From positions 868,001 through 932,000 of the forward strand of contig NZ_CAJGZP010000001.1 in NCBI RefSeq assembly GCF_904846155.1: a stretch of DNA of 64,000 bases, given 5' to 3'. The notes beneath the pieces were generated by a model. The model was not told where the DNA came from. It did no database searches and worked only from the letters and a program-made list of their open reading frames with translations. Position numbers and translations under genes: made by a program. Position 1 is the stretch's first letter; every line of letters starts with the position of its first letter. Below are positions 25,720-35,795 of this stretch, one piece after another. Source of the DNA: Psychrobacter fulvigenes. Its GTDB lineage: Bacteria > Pseudomonadota > Gammaproteobacteria > Pseudomonadales > Moraxellaceae.

Positions 25720-27459
25720 TTAATCTGTAAACACCAAAGTTACACATAAGCCAGTACTGTCTTGAACGTTCACGCTCTCTAGAGTTGATGCACTCAAAAA
25801 CACGTCAATGCCTACCTGTTCGCAAATGGATTTTACGATAGACAATCCTAAGCCAGTACCGTCAATAGTCTCCGTCTTGCCACCAGCACTGTCTGAGCGC
25901 ATCAAGCGAGAGTCTTTATTTATTAAATTAGAATTGTCATTAATAAAGGCAGAGGTGTCTGAAGGTTTGTTAGAGTGACTGAGACGCACAAAAGGCTCAA
26001 ATATAGCCTCATAATCTTTAGGACTGATCCCTCGGCCAGTATCCATAACTTGCAGGGCAAGTCGATTATCAAGCCAGCGACTGGCTTTGCTATGTTTGTC
26101 TAATTTGCTTGTTTTATCTGATTTTTTGGCGATAGGTGCTGCACCAGAGTGAATCACATGGCGGCCTAAACCAAATTTATTATCATCCTTATTATTAATA
26201 TAATCGTTATCCGTCTGTATGAATTCAGATGTGAGATGAAACAGCTTAATCGCTACTTGACCATGATCAGGCGTATAGACAATGGCGTTTTGAATGATGT
26301 TTTTAATCACTAATAATAATGAGGTTTCATCTATATTTACTTGCTCATCAGCCAATAGATGAACAGTCAGCTCAATATTTTTATTATCAATGATGGGAAT
26401 CAATAGACTGATGACTTCTTCGATCACCGCTTTGACAGAGATGAGTGGGCGGTTTTCAATGTTACTGCTATCAATATGATCATTGAGACTGCCAACACGT
26501 GCGAGCGTTAACAGCTGCTCGACCAGTTGCTGATTGCGCTTTAGGCGCATGGCAAGCTTATCCAAACCCTCTGTCATCACTGTATCATTGCTAATGCGCT
26601 GCAATCTTTGTAATTGTAATGAGATGGCGGTCAGTGGGGAACGTAACTCATGGGCAGCATCGGCGATAAAGCGCTGTTGACGTTCGATACTGGTTTGTAC
26701 TAATAGAAGTAGCCTATTTAAAGATGCCACAAACGGTGATAGCTCAGTAGGCAAATTATCGATGGGCAGGGGTGTCAAATCATTCTCACGGCGTTGATCA
26801 ATGTCATGGCGTAATTGGCGTACCGGCCTTAGCATGTGCCACGTAATAAATGGCAATAATAATGTCAAAAAGGCCATGCCAATAATGAGAGGGAAAAATG
26901 ATTGTAGGGCGCTGGACTTGGCAAGCTCATCCTGAAACTCTGTGCGCTGACGGACAATAATCACATTGTCAGCGCTATCGTTACGATAGATGCGCCAAGT
27001 GTCATCGTCAATAACTTTGGTGCTGATACCTACGGGGATGGCTGGTAGATCTTCAACAGTAATGTAATCATAGTCTTCGTCGCTGTGAGACCTAATATTG
27101 TCCTTGTTCTTAACATCACCATCATCGTTATTGTCACTATTATGAGAGGAGTAATTGATTACTGGCATTGTCAGTTTGGTATTGATAATATCAACCGTTA
27201 TGCTGCCATCCTCATCATCGGTATCAAAGTGAATATTGGATTCGAGCAGAGTATTGTTATCTACTGCACCGAGATGAATGGTTTGTTCGATGAGTGCCGA
27301 CATACTCTCAAGGCTGTCATCTTGAAACTCGTTTAGCTCTTTATAGTTATACCAAAACCCATAGCCGCCTGCGACTATTGCCAAGAGCAGTAGCGCTAAC
27401 ACTGACCAAAAAATCAGCTGAAACTGCATAGACTTAAAGAGTTGGCGCATAGCTGACAT
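25720..27459 (-). CDS. Sensor histidine kinase
   Basis: A 579-residue membrane kinase. Transmembrane segments lie at about 13-33 and 188-206, and the periplasmic part between them is rich in Asp, Asn and Ser (about 78-135). HAMP region follows. The phospho-accepting His is H270 in FIADAAHELRSPLTA. The N box is IKNIIQNAIVYTP, G1 is DTGRGISP, and GTGLGLSIVKSI closes the ATP site. Two low-complexity inserts sit in the ATPase domain, one between the N box and G1 (about 55 residues) and one after FEPFVRLSHS. The layout is QseC/PmrB-like. The regulator gene lies 3 bp upstream on the same strand. Confidence 0.93.
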   Translation of the reverse strand: MSAMRQLFKSMQFQLIFWSVLALLLLAIVAGGYGFWYNYKELNEFQDDSLESMSALIEQTIHLGAVDNNTLLESNIHFDTDDEDGSITVDIINTKLTMPVINYSSHNSDNNDDGDVKNKDNIRSHSDEDYDYITVEDLPAIPVGISTKVIDDDTWRIYRNDSADNVIIVRQRTEFQDELAKSSALQSFFPLIIGMAFLTLLLPFITWHMLRPVRQLRHDIDQRRENDLTPLPIDNLPTELSPFVASLNRLLLLVQTSIERQQRFIADAAHELRSPLTAISLQLQRLQRISNDTVMTEGLDKLAMRLKRNQQLVEQLLTLARVGSLNDHIDSSNIENRPLISVKAVIEEVISLLIPIIDNKNIELTVHLLADEQVNIDETSLLLVIKNIIQNAIVYTPDHGQVAIKLFHLTSEFIQTDNDYINNKDDNKFGLGRHVIHSGAAPIAKKSDKTSKLDKHSKASRWLDNRLALQVMDTGRGISPKDYEAIFEPFVRLSHSNKPSDTSAFINDNSNLINKDSRLMRSDSAGGKTETIDGTGLGLSIVKSICEQVGIDVFLSASTLESVNVQDSTGLCVTLVFTD

Positions 27460-27462
27460 AGA

Positions 27463-28173
27463 TTAAGCCCTAGGATGATTGGCGTCACTGTTACTAGTAG
27501 CATTGCTATTAGCAGTATTGTTGCTGATATACCAGCCCAGACCTCGGACATTTTTAATCCTAGCTTGTCCAAGTTTTTTTCTTAAACTATGAATTAAAAA
27601 TTCCACCGCATTACTCTCGACCTCACCGCCCCAACCGTATAACGAGTCCTCTAGCTCAGTCTTTGACATCACCTTTTCGGGCGATAACATAAACTTGGTC
27701 AGCAGCATGTACTCTTTTGCGGTCAAATCGATAGGCGCTGCGTTCATCATCACGCGTTTATTGGTGGTATCTAAGCTCAGATTACCCACGGTTAAATGAT
27801 TGTCGGCTTTACCCTGTGCACGGCGGATGAGTACGCGCATTCTGGCAAATACTTCCCCAAGCTCAAAGGGTTTGACCACGTAGTCGTCTGCTCCTGAATC
27901 GAGCCCTGCGATACGATCTTTGATATCATCACGCGCTGTTATAATCAATACGGGTGTATCGATTTTGGCATCTCGAATGGCAGTTAATACTCCCATACCG
28001 TCAATCTCAGGTAAGCCTAAATCTAATAAAATAATCTCATAAGGCTGCACCTTTAAGGTCAGAATAGCTTGGCGGCCATTTTTGACCCAATCGACGATAT
28101 AAGTCTCATCTTGTAATGCTTCACTCAAGCTCTCACCAATCATCAAATCGTCTTCAACCAGTAATACTCGCAT
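27463..28173 (-). CDS. OmpR/PhoB-type response regulator
   Basis: A 236-residue DNA-binding regulator. The receiver domain has the acidic pocket VEDD, the phospho-acceptor Asp 51 in LLDLGLPEIDG and the conserved Lys in VVKPFELGE. The winged-helix domain (about 125-220) has DLTAKEYMLLTKFM and NAVEFLIHSLRKKLG, then VRGLGWY. A tail of about 17 residues is rich in Asn, Ser and Ala. It forms a two-gene unit with the kinase. A PepSY gene lies upstream behind a terminator, a neighbourhood seen with QseBC/PmrAB-like systems; the signal is unknown. Confidence 0.95.
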   Translation of the reverse strand: MRVLLVEDDLMIGESLSEALQDETYIVDWVKNGRQAILTLKVQPYEIILLDLGLPEIDGMGVLTAIRDAKIDTPVLIITARDDIKDRIAGLDSGADDYVVKPFELGEVFARMRVLIRRAQGKADNHLTVGNLSLDTTNKRVMMNAAPIDLTAKEYMLLTKFMLSPEKVMSKTELEDSLYGWGGEVESNAVEFLIHSLRKKLGQARIKNVRGLGWYISNNTANSNATSNSDANHPRA

Positions 28174-28210
28174 AAAGTATCCTTACGTTTTTATATTTTT
28201 TTAACCATAA

Positions 28211-28252
28211 AAAAGGCTCTAACCGATACCATAGTAACGCTTAGAGCCTTTG
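28211..28252. terminator. Terminator after the PepSY gene
   Basis: AAAGGCTCTAA (28212-28222) pairs with TTAGAGCCTTT (28241-28251) over an 18-base loop. It separates the PepSY transcript from the response regulator gene. Confidence 0.8.
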
Positions 28253-28304
28253 TTGAGTAGGGTTATAACAGAAGTAAGCTATGAAAGTCTCGCTGACTGT
28301 AGTG

Positions 28305-28871
28305 CTAGTCGTCGTTGTCTAAGCGTGTGCTAATCACTTTGCCAGTCATGGCATCAATCATGACCTTGTGGGTTTGATTGCCTTTGGCGACTTTGATCTC
28401 ATACACGGATTGACCATCATCATTATCGAACTCGGCTTCAAAGACTGTGCCACCGACGCTGCGAGCCGCGGTTTGCATCGCTTGATTTAGATTAACCTTA
28501 GCCTGTTTCATGGCTTTGTATTCTGCTATGTCTTTATTATCAAGCTTTTCTTGCTTGGTCTTTAATACCTTGCCGCTATCAGCATCGATATCTATTTCAT
28601 ATTCGGTGTTATTGGCAATGACTTTAACTTCATATTTACCGCCTGCTGAGTAATCGTTTTGATCAAATTCAGCACTGACAATGTCACCTTTGACGGTTTT
28701 TTGCGCGATATTAAGGGCTTGCTCAAAGCTGACTTTACTTTGCACGGCAGCCATTGCCTCGCTGCCTTGGCTCTTGGTAGAAGCCTGTACAGTCATCATG
28801 CTAGCTGTGCCGAGTCCTGCGATACCTAGCGCCATAACCATAGATTTGCCAAACGTTGATAAGTTTTTCAT
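28305..28871 (-). CDS. Exported protein with two PepSY domains
   Basis: A 188-residue periplasmic protein. The signal peptide ends near VQASTKS. Two PepSY repeats follow: the first has VSFEQALNIAQKTVKGDIVSAEF and EIDIDADSGKVLKT, the second VNLNQAMQTAARSVGGTVFEAEF and VMIDAMTGKVISTR. PepSY domains usually inhibit peptidases or sense the envelope. The open frame begins at TTG 28898, but AAAAGGATAAACACT before ATG 28871 fixes the start. It is next to the two-component genes and may be their target. A second PepSY gene lies at 35796. Confidence 0.92.
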   Translation of the reverse strand: MKNLSTFGKSMVMALGIAGLGTASMMTVQASTKSQGSEAMAAVQSKVSFEQALNIAQKTVKGDIVSAEFDQNDYSAGGKYEVKVIANNTEYEIDIDADSGKVLKTKQEKLDNKDIAEYKAMKQAKVNLNQAMQTAARSVGGTVFEAEFDNDDGQSVYEIKVAKGNQTHKVMIDAMTGKVISTRLDNDD

Positions 28872-29013
28872 AGTGTTTATCCTTTTAACGTTAATCAATA
28901 TGACTGTTTATTAATAACAGCATTTGTGTTGATGGTTTTAGTATATAAAAGAAAACATAGGAGAAACTTAGCGCAAACCAAGGGTTGAATTAGATTTATT
29001 TACTTTATATGAG

Positions 29014-29682
29014 TTATTTATCAGACCTAGAAAACGTCAAAATATGTCCTTTAAAAGGCTGATCTAGATAAGTAGTATCCTCAGGCTTGACGTGTTTACT
29101 GCTAAAGCCATACTCAACCATCTTTGCCGTTATCTTGTTTTTGCGTCCGCGACCGGGGTCAACGATGATCACTTCACATTTTGGCAACGCATGACGCTCA
29201 ATAAATGCCGCCAATATATCGATATGCTGATCTTCATAGAGTAAGTCGCTACCGATAATCATATCAAAGCGCCCAAGGCTACTGTTGTCCTCGCTCCAGT
29301 CTAAGCGCTCAAAGTTAATTTCTTTATTATTATTGAGCGTGGTATTACGATCCAAAAAGTACTCGACCGTTGGGTGATAGTCCGTCGCTGTGATATCCGC
29401 GTGGCGATGATTGAGCAATAAACTAGATAATGCCATGCCGCAGCCAACCTCCAAGATACGTTTGCCTGCAATATCGTAGTCGAGCATATGATTGGCAAGC
29501 ACCAAACTTGAGGGCCAAATGACGCCAAACAATGGCCAAGAAGCCGAGCAAATGCCCAAATTTAGCGCCTCATCATCTGGGTCACTGAATTGTTGATTGT
29601 CACGCAGGGTACAAATATGAATGTCTGTATTGCCAATTTCAATCGTTTGATAACGCACGCGCACAGTAGTTAGCGAAGTCAT
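29014..29682 (-). CDS. Class I SAM-dependent methyltransferase (METTL21-like)
   Basis: A 222-residue soluble methyltransferase. The SAM motif is ILEVGCGMALSSLLL. It is preceded by GVIWPSSLVLANHM and followed by DITATDYHP and MIIGSDLLYEDQHID. VDPGRGRKN near the end and the order of motifs resemble the protein-lysine methyltransferase family METTL21/YfiC-like. The substrate is unknown. A longer frame starts at 29733, but AGGA six bases before ATG 29682 supports the shorter protein. Confidence 0.85.
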   Translation of the reverse strand: MTSLTTVRVRYQTIEIGNTDIHICTLRDNQQFSDPDDEALNLGICSASWPLFGVIWPSSLVLANHMLDYDIAGKRILEVGCGMALSSLLLNHRHADITATDYHPTVEYFLDRNTTLNNNKEINFERLDWSEDNSSLGRFDMIIGSDLLYEDQHIDILAAFIERHALPKCEVIIVDPGRGRKNKITAKMVEYGFSSKHVKPEDTTYLDQPFKGHILTFSRSDK

Positions 29683-30051
29683 AAACCATCCTAAAAAATA
29701 AGCAAAAGTGCAAGGTTTGGCAAAGGTTGCCACGATCAGGAGTTAGAGGAAAGATGAGTTAATAGTTTATATAAAAAAGTGAGATTGGTTTAATACCAGT
29801 ATGCCTGATAGCTTGGTGAGTTATTGTTACTTAGTAGGATATTATCATTAAGAGTATTACTGAGGGGGAATCTCATAGAATGGCTAGGTTTTAGAGAAAA
29901 TAACTGTAGAGAGGATTGTAGAGCGGAGAGTATGCAAAAGTGATTGAAGTGAAAGCTGAGGTGATAAAAATACAAGTGCATCTGGTCTTGTGACAGATGC
30001 ACGATAGGTTCAGTTGGTTATAGAAAGCTGGTTATGAGCAGAAAGTAAGCT
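29683..30051. other. Intergenic region, nothing recognised
   Basis: About 370 bp between the methyltransferase and the 30052 gene. A 70-codon minus-strand frame at 29790-30002 has low-complexity content rich in Ser, Leu and His and no ribosome site, so it is not called. Confidence 0.4.
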
Positions 30052-30657
30052 CTAGCTATCAAACTTAAGCCCAGAGGTTTTCAGAGCCCAAATCAATTCG
30101 ATAAAGGCACGATTATTGGTCAAGGGTTCGCCATCGATGATGAGAGCATAGCCGCTCCCGTCAATCCATAAGAACACAAAGCTGGTCTCAGGAATGAGCA
30201 GATCTACTTGCTGAAAGAATGATATCGCTTGGCTTTCAATTGCCCAGCCGCGCTGCTTTTGACGTATCATAAAACCAGAAAAATCTGCCGCTGCCACACT
30301 GAGCATGTCGGCTTCTTCTTGAGTATAACCAATACGTGCTAAGCAAAACCCTTCATCTGAGGCAATAGCCGCACGGCGCTTACCTGATAAGCTTGCCACG
30401 ACGTAGGGCAAAAACTGATCAAGTGGCAGATTGGGCGCTGGCAAGAAGGTCGATAGCTTTTCAATAAATCCTTGCTCAACGAAGCTTTCTAACCAAAGCT
30501 CTGAGTACCTTTCCAGCCAATCTGCTACGAGCAAGGTCTCCCGACCTGACAATAGAGCTTGTAGTGCCAGCTGCATGTCAGTTGGCTCACTTTGAGAAAA
30601 TGCTTCAAACACGCCAGCAGGAGTTAGAGTAATATACGTTTTGTGAGACGTGGACAT
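30052..30657 (-). CDS. Unknown protein, possibly roadblock-like C-terminal half
   Basis: A 201-residue soluble protein with no signal peptide. The N-terminal half is helical (MQLALQALLSGRETLLVADW, then WLESFVEQGFIEKL). The C-terminal half (about 95-200) reads AAIASDEGFCLARIGYTQEEAD, then a Ser/Phe helix, then TSFVFLWIDGSGYALIIDGEP. That order of strand, acidic loop, helix and strands resembles a roadblock/LC7 fold, which would match the clear roadblock protein at the other end of the cluster. This is a fold guess only. It is the last gene of a five-gene same-strand set. Confidence 0.7.
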   Translation of the reverse strand: MSTSHKTYITLTPAGVFEAFSQSEPTDMQLALQALLSGRETLLVADWLERYSELWLESFVEQGFIEKLSTFLPAPNLPLDQFLPYVVASLSGKRRAAIASDEGFCLARIGYTQEEADMLSVAAADFSGFMIRQKQRGWAIESQAISFFQQVDLLIPETSFVFLWIDGSGYALIIDGEPLTNNRAFIELIWALKTSGLKFDS

Positions 30658-30746
30658 GAGAGCTACCTTGTAAGTCGTTAAAAGAAAAATAATCTATGAT
30701 CTATGAACATGCAAAAACCAGGCCATAAGGGCGATGTGTTATTTTC

Positions 30747-31397
30747 TTAGTTTATACTTAAGGGTTCACTTTCTGCTTGATGCTCAGTATCAATCTGCTC
30801 TAGCTGTCGTTGACAATGACTCCAGCGCTCATCAAACTGCCAATCGCTTTTACCTAAGCGAAACCAAACAATAGAAAAGGCCAGACGATCATTACAAGCC
30901 AGACAATGAGCAAAAAACTCACGTTCAACTTGTTCGATGATGTTCCAATCACCTGCATCACGCGCGCTCATCAGCTCGTTGGTAATATTTTTGGCGATCT
31001 CTTTAGCATCATCGCTACTGATACGTAGTCGATGAGTTTGTACGTTAAGGGATGGCGTGACCAGTACGCTCCAGCGTGTCGCAAACTCACTGCTGTGTCT
31101 TATGTAATCAAGTTTATTAATACAATTATGAAAAGCTTGCTCTATCTGTGGATGCAGACGACCTTGGATACGAGCAAACACACTCTTAATATCATAAGGT
31201 ATATCATACCAACAGCCAAAGAAAAAGTCAGCGACAGCGCCTTGCAAAGGCTCTTTTTCATTCAGTAACAAAGCCGCATTGATACGCTGTTCGTGGTAGT
31301 AGCGGTTATTGGGTGCTGAAAAAATCTTGCGCGAATAGTAGCGAAACACGCGGCGTGCTTCCCTCTCATTTTCTTTGATAAGATCTATGTCAGGCAT
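30747..31397 (-). CDS. Unknown soluble protein of the roadblock cluster
   Basis: A 216-residue protein with no signal or membrane segment. It starts with a basic helix (ENEREARRVFRYYSRKIF) and contains a Phe/Trp/Cys-rich middle (VADFFFGCWYDIPYDIK) and a C-terminal stretch with EREFFAHCLACNDRLAFSIV. I do not recognise the family. The charge pattern and helices suggest a protein-interaction role. It lies between the PhnD-like and 30052 genes with gaps of about 90 bp on each side, all on one strand. Confidence 0.75.
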   Translation of the reverse strand: MPDIDLIKENEREARRVFRYYSRKIFSAPNNRYYHEQRINAALLLNEKEPLQGAVADFFFGCWYDIPYDIKSVFARIQGRLHPQIEQAFHNCINKLDYIRHSSEFATRWSVLVTPSLNVQTHRLRISSDDAKEIAKNITNELMSARDAGDWNIIEQVEREFFAHCLACNDRLAFSIVWFRLGKSDWQFDERWSHCQRQLEQIDTEHQAESEPLSIN

Positions 31398-31489
31398 AAT
31401 AGAGTCCTTTAGGTCATGTCACTGTTGCTACTGCGCTGCGACAGGTCATGACCTAACTAAGCAAGTTGCAGAAAGATGCAAATAAGCGT

Positions 31490-32239
31490 CTAGTCGAGTA
31501 AGGTTTGCATCAAATCAATCATAAACTCGGCGTCTTCTTCATTCATTGCCTCAAACCCTTGAGGCATACCAAGCTCGGCCAACGCCTCTTTACCATCCTC
31601 ATCGTTATGCAAATTAAGAATGGCATCCATGAATACTTCGGTATCAGGAAAACCCTCTTTGATGAGTAGGACATGGCTAATATCAGCGAGGTCACTTTCG
31701 ATAAGCACGGATAGCTGGGCTTTGGTTAAGCGTGAAAAGCTGTGAAATACCTCTGCCAAAAAGAAAGCGGCTTGCGCATCACCTTTGATAACTTTTCGAG
31801 CGGCAGCTTGATAGTTCTCTGTGACATCCCAGTTAAGATCAGTCTCTTCTATATCAACGGCCTCTAGTAAGCGTAAACCAATCAGCTTAACATCACGGTT
31901 ATCTGCCATAGCAACGGTTGCACCAGCTTTGATGTCTTCTAAGCTATTGATGTCGCTATTTGCGGCAGCAGCAATCACCATCTCATCGGACTTACCGATA
32001 GGGCGGGCAACCGCTTGGTAGCCTTGTTCACGAATAAGTGTCGCTGCATCAAAAGGGTTGGCATAAATGACCTGAATGTCCTCAGTGCCAATCACTTGCT
32101 CTTGCTCGGCATGTGAGGCAGGGATATTTAGGTGCATATTTAGATTGGCGCGCTTTTGAATCAAAGTGTTGAACATGTGCCAGCCTGCAAAACGCTCGGG
32201 CGAAAAATCAGGAGCGATTAACATATTGTGTGTCGTCAT
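31490..32239 (-). CDS. PhnD-like ligand-binding protein without signal peptide
   Basis: A 249-residue protein resembling periplasmic phosphonate/phosphite binding proteins of the PhnD type. It shows MLIAPDFSPERFAGWHMFNT, then IQVIYANPFDAATLIREQGY, then LEDIKAGATVAMADNRDVKLIG and an AAARKVIKGDAQAAFFLAEV segment. It begins MTTHNMLIAPD, with no signal peptide or lipobox, so it should stay in the cytoplasm. No permease or ATPase gene is nearby. A role as a cytoplasmic ligand sensor is inferred. It begins 3 bp after the PAS gene, so the two are translated together. Confidence 0.82.
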   Translation of the reverse strand: MTTHNMLIAPDFSPERFAGWHMFNTLIQKRANLNMHLNIPASHAEQEQVIGTEDIQVIYANPFDAATLIREQGYQAVARPIGKSDEMVIAAAANSDINSLEDIKAGATVAMADNRDVKLIGLRLLEAVDIEETDLNWDVTENYQAAARKVIKGDAQAAFFLAEVFHSFSRLTKAQLSVLIESDLADISHVLLIKEGFPDTEVFMDAILNLHNDEDGKEALAELGMPQGFEAMNEEDAEFMIDLMQTLLD

Positions 32240-32242
32240 GAT

Positions 32243-32737
32243 TTAATCTTCCTCATTTTGTTTCATGTCAGCATATTGGACAATAGCGGCTTCGATTTTG
32301 CTGCGAGAGGGCTTACGACGTACAGACGTATAGCCTACGGTTTCACCGCGACGAACATTAGGCACTACAGTGGCATAAACCCAATAGTGGCTGCCATCTT
32401 TGCATAGGTTTTTGACATAGCCATGCCATTTTTGACCCGCTTCTACGGTATCCCACAGGTCTTTGTAAGCTGCTTTTGGCATATCAGGATGGCGCAAAAT
32501 AGATTGTGGTTGACCGATGAGCTCGTCCACACTATAGCCACTAATCTCGACAAAGGCATCGTTGACATGGGTCAGAACACCATCTAAATCTGTACGCGAA
32601 ACAATGAGCTTGCCATCAGGGTAGGGACGTTCGATATCAGTATCATAGACAGTGCGTGAAGTACCATCATAATAGGTCAGAGTGATTTGCTCAGCTGGCA
32701 TATCAGGACTAAGTGCATCAGGAATTGGAGAGCACAT
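32243..32737 (-). CDS. Aer-like PAS domain protein
   Basis: A 164-residue soluble protein that is almost only one PAS domain (about 35-145). It reads VSRTDLDGVLTHVNDAFVEI, then SGYSVDELIGQPQSILRHPD, then DLWDTVEAGQKWHGYVKN and YWVYATVVPNVRR. The RHPDMP and WHGYVKN segments match the flavin-binding PAS domain of aerotaxis receptor Aer, so FAD and redox sensing are likely. It lacks membrane, HAMP and methyl-accepting regions, so output must go through a partner. The start is ATG 32737 with an AGGAGAT site. Confidence 0.9.
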   Translation of the reverse strand: MCSPIPDALSPDMPAEQITLTYYDGTSRTVYDTDIERPYPDGKLIVSRTDLDGVLTHVNDAFVEISGYSVDELIGQPQSILRHPDMPKAAYKDLWDTVEAGQKWHGYVKNLCKDGSHYWVYATVVPNVRRGETVGYTSVRRKPSRSKIEAAIVQYADMKQNEED

Positions 32738-32845
32738 AATAATCTCCTATAATTGTTATTATATTTAAGTCAAATCATCAGTTTTTGGTCGCTATTTATT
32801 TGTTACTACTTAATAGCTTTACTGAATAATCCTGACGTTTGTCTG

Positions 32846-33208
32846 TTAGATAAGTTTTGAAAGCGCCTCTGAAGCACGCTTAATATCTAGAAAGATAAGG
32901 CCAAGTTTGGCATTAGGTTTTGCCAAGATCGTTAGTACAGCTTCTTTACCTGCTGAAGTCATGATGACGTAGCCTTTTTCACCTTGAATCATAATGCGAT
33001 CAATACTGCCACGAACCAGCTCACGACCTGCTCTTTCACCCAAAGACAGTAAGGCTGCCGACATAGCACCAACACGATCCTCATCAATTCCTGTTGGCAA
33101 TGCTGAAGCAATCATTAAACCATCGTTTGAGATTAGAGATGATGCTTCAACATCTGCTGATGAGCTGTTTAGGTCTTCTAAAATTTGTTGGAAAGAATCT
33201 GTACGCAT
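32846..33208 (-). CDS. Roadblock/LC7 domain protein (MglB-like)
   Basis: A 120-residue protein consisting of a single roadblock/LC7 domain. It reads MRTDSFQQILEDLNSSSADV, then ASSLISNDGLMIASALP, then MSAALLSLGERAGRELVRGS and a strand pair RIMIQGEKGYVIM. Such proteins (MglB is the model) act on small Ras-like GTPases or as dimeric scaffolds. No MglA-type GTPase gene is in the window. It is the promoter-proximal gene of the five-gene set; the PAS gene follows after 108 bp. Confidence 0.92.
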   Translation of the reverse strand: MRTDSFQQILEDLNSSSADVEASSLISNDGLMIASALPTGIDEDRVGAMSAALLSLGERAGRELVRGSIDRIMIQGEKGYVIMTSAGKEAVLTILAKPNAKLGLIFLDIKRASEALSKLI

Positions 33209-35202
<1,994 letters not shown>

Positions 35203-35314
35203 AATACTTAATACCTTTGATCGGCACTCAGATTGCTATCAAGATACAGTTAATTATCAAGGCATAAGTAAGTTGAGCAATTAATATTCATACCTGCTTT
35301 ATAATAGCTTTATC

Positions 35315-35356
35315 AAAAAAACCGCTTCTATCATGTTTATGGAAGCGGCTTTTTTG
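35315..35356 (+). terminator. Terminator after gdhA
   Basis: CCGCTTC (35321-35327 region) pairs with GAAGCGG (35342-35348) over a 14-base loop, flanked by an A run and followed by six T. Confidence 0.75.
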
Positions 35357-35372
35357 TGTTGTAAATATAAAT

Positions 35373-35480
35373 TATGCCAAACCCAAAAAGTGCGATTAAC
35401 TTTGTCAAACTTGCTAAGTCTACTAGGTGTAGTACTTGCACAAGTTTTCCGCGTTACTCTAATTTTTGGAAATGGTATTA
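35373..35480. repeat. Possible IS630-type MITE (about 108 bp)
   Basis: The left end reads TATGCCAAACCCAAAAAG. The right end read inward is TAATACCATTTCCAAAAATT. Both resemble the ends of the IS630-family element at 36475-37555 (TACCAAACCCAACA and TACCAAACCCAAAATA), and TA flanks are present. There is no coding content, so it may be a non-autonomous relative. Confidence 0.4.
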
Positions 35481-35563
35481 ATACGCTAAAATCGCTCTAT
35501 TCGTTATAAAAATCTAACCAATGCAATGAGCATTACCTACAGTTTTTACTTAGACTAGATCGG

Positions 35564-35610
35564 TTTTAGCTATCAGCAGTGCTCATTTGTGAATGTTCAA
35601 CAGACCCTAA
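35564..35610 (-). repeat. TTAGGGTCTGTT end repeat, best copy
   Basis: On the minus strand it begins TTAGGGTCTGTTGAACATTC and continues through CACAAATGAGCACTGCTGAT to AGCTAAAA. A divergent 47-bp copy lies at 9651-9697, and the first 20 bases recur at 18004. It looks like the end of a transposable element whose body is absent. Confidence 0.5.
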
Positions 35611-35795
35611 GTAAAATCGTACAAATTAAAATTCTAACATTCAATAAACCCTATTAATCATAGAATGTTTTTAGTACATATTGCTACATTTAGATACTTT
35701 TATATCCCAAAGCTGTGTTTATTTAATCGTAAAATAAATATAAATCCATACTGTTTGTAAGGTATAAGGATAATAGTCTCATCAAGGAGAAAACG

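Noticed and set aside
29790-30002. 70-codon minus-strand frame
   Set aside because: Low-complexity content, no ribosome site and no recognisable domain.
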